A stretch of 8,156 bases of DNA from a bacterium (GTDB taxonomy: Bacteria > Bacteroidota > Ignavibacteria > Kapaibacteriales > UBA961), in assembly GCA_022844575.1 (NCBI GenBank), contig JALHLL010000167.1, positions 1-8,156 on the forward strand, read 5' to 3'. Positions 6,002-8,156 of this stretch are shown piece by piece (position 1 is the stretch's first letter; each line of letters starts with the position of its first letter). Position numbers and translations under genes: made by a program. The notes beneath the pieces are model-generated. The model was not told where the DNA came from and searched no databases. It saw only the letters and a list, made by a program, of their open reading frames with translations.

Positions 6002-8156
6002 TTAATGCACAATAAATTTATGATGTGTTGTTGAATAGGCAGTCTGTACCGTCAGAAAATAAACACCCGTATTTAATTGTTCGGGTATATATATATGCTG
6101 AGGCGCAACGGTTGCCTGTAACCAATCTGTAGAAAGTATTTCCGTTCCCGGCATGGATGTAATGGATAAACGAACAGGCGATGTTCCGAACGATGATGAA
6201 TATTGCACTGCTATCGAATTATCATTATGCTCCACAATTTGTGCTTGTATATTGCCTATGGGTACGGGAACAGCCACCAAACAGCCATATATTATTTCCA
6301 ATTCACCATTTATTTTTTGTGTTTGTACCGCCCTCCGCGAATGCACGGTATATTTATCTATAAATAGCGGAGTTTTATTGATTATATGAGAAAGCGTATA
6401 ACCGTTAATATAAAACAATGTATCATTTGCCGTAATATCAATACCGTCTTTACGGCGCAAGGTTAAGGAAATAGTATCACCGGATAAGGTATATGGTATA
6501 TCCGTAAAATTATTGCCCGTATTTCTTTTTACGCCGCGCACATCAAACATTTTATTATTGATGGAAATTATTACAGAAACGGAATCGCATTCAGCATCTA
6601 CAATACTTCCTTTTTGCCATAATGGTAAATCAACAAGCGTTCCGAAACCTATCGAATGTTTTTTCATCGAAACCGTATTTGCGTATCGTACATCAGGTAT
6701 CGTGACAAGTATCGGTACGGTCATACTGTCTTTGCAATCAGAAACAGCCCTTACAAATAATGAGGCATTATATGTACCCGATTCTTCTGATGAAAAACGT
6801 ATTCTTACCGATTCCGTAGCACCAGCCGCAATCTCAAAAGGATTCGTCGGTGCACTTATTATTGTATAATTATTTCCGCTTAATGTATAATATACCTGCC
6901 TGCTTATCGGCGAATTATTTTTTATCGTTATCGGAATATCCTTATTCTCATAGAGCAATACTTCATCCATCGTTACATTATCGGGAGTAACCTCTATACG
7001 CGGTATAAAATATTCGCCTTTTACGGTAATACTGCCTTGTGCCGGACATACTTTTGTACTATATGTAATTATTTCATTATAAACGCCGATGCCCATTTCG
7101 GCAGGATTAACGGTAATGATAAGAGTATTGGAACTATTCGGCGGAACGATGATTTGTATAGCCGAAATATTTATTCCGTTTTTAGGGTTAGTCCTTGTAA
7201 TAAGTACCGTATCTTGTAATAAGCCCGTATTTGTAAAAGTTATAGTTTTGCTCATCGGGTTGCTGCACAATTCCTTTACGCCAAAATCAATATCATTTAT
7301 ATCGGCAACTGTTTTTGCACTTAAGTATGATGATGATACGGAAAGCACAAAAGGAATTGTGGAACGCAGGGAGCGTATTTGAATTTCCGCACTATGCGTA
7401 CCCTCCGCTTTGGGCAAATATTCAACCTTTATCGTTATTGTTTCACCGCCTTTTAATATATGCGGTAATTGTAAGGAATGAATAAGTGAAAAATCTCCCG
7501 TTGCATTATTTATCAATTGTATTTCCGTTATCGTATCGGGCAATGACCCCTCATTCGTAATCGTAAATTCCTTCGAATCGGTACGTGCAATACATTGTTG
7601 CATCGGAAAAGTAATTTCCGTAACGGAAATACCAATGCCTGATGTTATGGACTGCAATACAAAAGGTACGCAACGTATCGCAAGGCATTCTTTATTCGCA
7701 ACAAAACAAATTTGCCCACGAAATACTTTTTCCTCCTGTGTAAGCATTTCTATCGTACATACATAATCGCCGCCCGGTGCAATAAGAAAAGGTGAAGGTA
7801 AGTCAATAATTTTCCAATCGGGAAAAGCGGGGTCTAAATATACCGAGTTAATTTCCGCCACTGCCGAACCGGTATTCCGTATCGTTACTGTTCTTCGCAC
7901 GGGTTTGCCGGCAACAATAGTACCTTTTAATGTATCGGGCTGGCTTACAAGAATAACGTTTTTGCCGGTGCAATACACAGGTATTCTTACAAATTCTCCG
8001 CAGGGCTGAAAACGTAATTCCACCGTATCGTGAATAATCCCTTCCTTTGTTGCCTTAAATATCACCGAAACATGAGCGGAATCTTCATTGGCAAGTTGTT
8101 GCGGCGCCGGAAACCCTTCTCGCCACAATACACGCGCTCTGTTGTGTGATGTTCCT
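6002..8156 (-). CDS. Large secreted protein with choice-of-anchor-D-like Ig repeats and T9SS-type C-terminus, 5'-truncated
   Basis: The frame is open to the right edge (residues GTSHNRARV precede the TTG at 8128), so the gene starts outside the window. Numbered from that TTG, it shows successive beta-sandwich units of about 100 residues: the end of one (to about 55), then about 59-158, 163-268, 273-372 and 376-477. Shared features are an opening like ITFPMQQC or IDFGVKELC, then TITFTNTG...DT, a PPNSS/APGG/KGGET turn, a P...G.Y strand pair and a late Cys. This is the pattern of choice-of-anchor-D / ASH-like repeats. A different beta domain follows (about 485-590, DSVSVIISINNKMFDVRGV), faintly cohesin-like but not assigned. 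The last 80 residues (628-708) resemble a T9SS sorting domain: PVRLSITSMPGTEIL, LNTGVYFLTVQT (685-696), HHKFIVH. However, the PNP motif is missing. The protein is likely an exported structural or adhesive surface protein. It is the first visible gene of a minus-strand pair with the aminotransferase. Confidence 0.85.
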   Translation of the reverse strand, partial: GTSHNRARVLWREGFPAPQQLANEDSAHVSVIFKATKEGIIHDTVELRFQPCGEFVRIPVYCTGKNVILVSQPDTLKGTIVAGKPVRRTVTIRNTGSAVAEINSVYLDPAFPDWKIIDLPSPFLIAPGGDYVCTIEMLTQEEKVFRGQICFVANKECLAIRCVPFVLQSITSGIGISVTEITFPMQQCIARTDSKEFTITNEGSLPDTITEIQLINNATGDFSLIHSLQLPHILKGGETITIKVEYLPKAEGTHSAEIQIRSLRSTIPFVLSVSSSYLSAKTVADINDIDFGVKELCSNPMSKTITFTNTGLLQDTVLITRTNPKNGINISAIQIIVPPNSSNTLIITVNPAEMGIGVYNEIITYSTKVCPAQGSITVKGEYFIPRIEVTPDNVTMDEVLLYENKDIPITIKNNSPISRQVYYTLSGNNYTIISAPTNPFEIAAGATESVRIRFSSEESGTYNASLFVRAVSDCKDSMTVPILVTIPDVRYANTVSMKKHSIGFGTLVDLPLWQKGSIVDAECDSVSVIISINNKMFDVRGVKRNTGNNFTDIPYTLSGDTISLTLRRKDGIDITANDTLFYINGYTLSHIINKTPLFIDKYTVHSRRAVQTQKINGELEIIYGCLVAVPVPIGNIQAQIVEHNDNSIAVQYSSSFGTSPVRLSITSMPGTEILSTDWLQATVAPQHIYIPEQLNTGVYFLTVQTAYSTTHHKFIVH

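Noticed and set aside
6513..6869. Plus-strand 118-codon open frame inside the choice-of-anchor-D-like gene
   Set aside because: It lies wholly within the minus-strand coding sequence, whose Ig-like repeats are clear, and its product resembles no protein family.
1..8156. CRISPR array, tRNA, rRNA, insertion sequence, integrase or attachment site
   Set aside because: No direct-repeat and spacer array, tRNA cloverleaf, rRNA-like sequence, transposase motif or flanking duplication was seen on reading either strand.

Overview
The window looks like a chromosomal piece from a bacterium of the Bacteroidota / Chlorobi / Kapabacteria (FCB) branch. Three of its seven genes end in C-terminal domains of the type used as type IX secretion system (T9SS) sorting signals. 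These are joined to Asp-box repeats, a TPR-like body and choice-of-anchor-D-like Ig repeats, a mix I associate with Kapabacteria and Ignavibacteria. The DNA is AT-rich, most genes lack a clear Shine-Dalgarno sequence, and all seven genes stop with TAA. The exact lineage cannot be fixed from this sequence alone.

Layout. (1) Positions 3-935 (+): the 3' part of a secreted Asp-box (BNR-like) protein that continues off the left edge. (2) 978-1136 (+): an apparent gene relic, a clean signal peptide followed quickly by in-frame stops. The sequence from there to 1324 holds nothing else I can support. (3) 1325-4046 (+): a tight three-gene cluster with 3- and 4-bp gaps. It encodes a T9SS cargo protein carrying a motif otherwise known from DUF2723 membrane proteins, an ECF sigma factor, and a one-pass membrane protein that is probably its anti-sigma partner. 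The 3' end of the third gene looks frameshifted. (4) 4231-4785 (+): a fasciclin (FAS1) lipoprotein, with a short perfect palindrome upstream and a strong hairpin terminator downstream that should serve both strands. (5) 4908-8156 (-): a convergent operon. A large choice-of-anchor-D-like T9SS protein, 5' end off the right edge, is followed after 17 bp by a class V aminotransferase that begins at TTG.

How they fit together. Most of the window concerns the cell envelope: three T9SS-exported proteins, one lipoprotein and one membrane-anchored regulator. The most notable unit is the cargo / sigma / membrane-protein cluster, which could couple the state of an exported or periplasmic protein to transcription. 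That coupling is inferred from gene order only. The aminotransferase is the one ordinary cytoplasmic enzyme.
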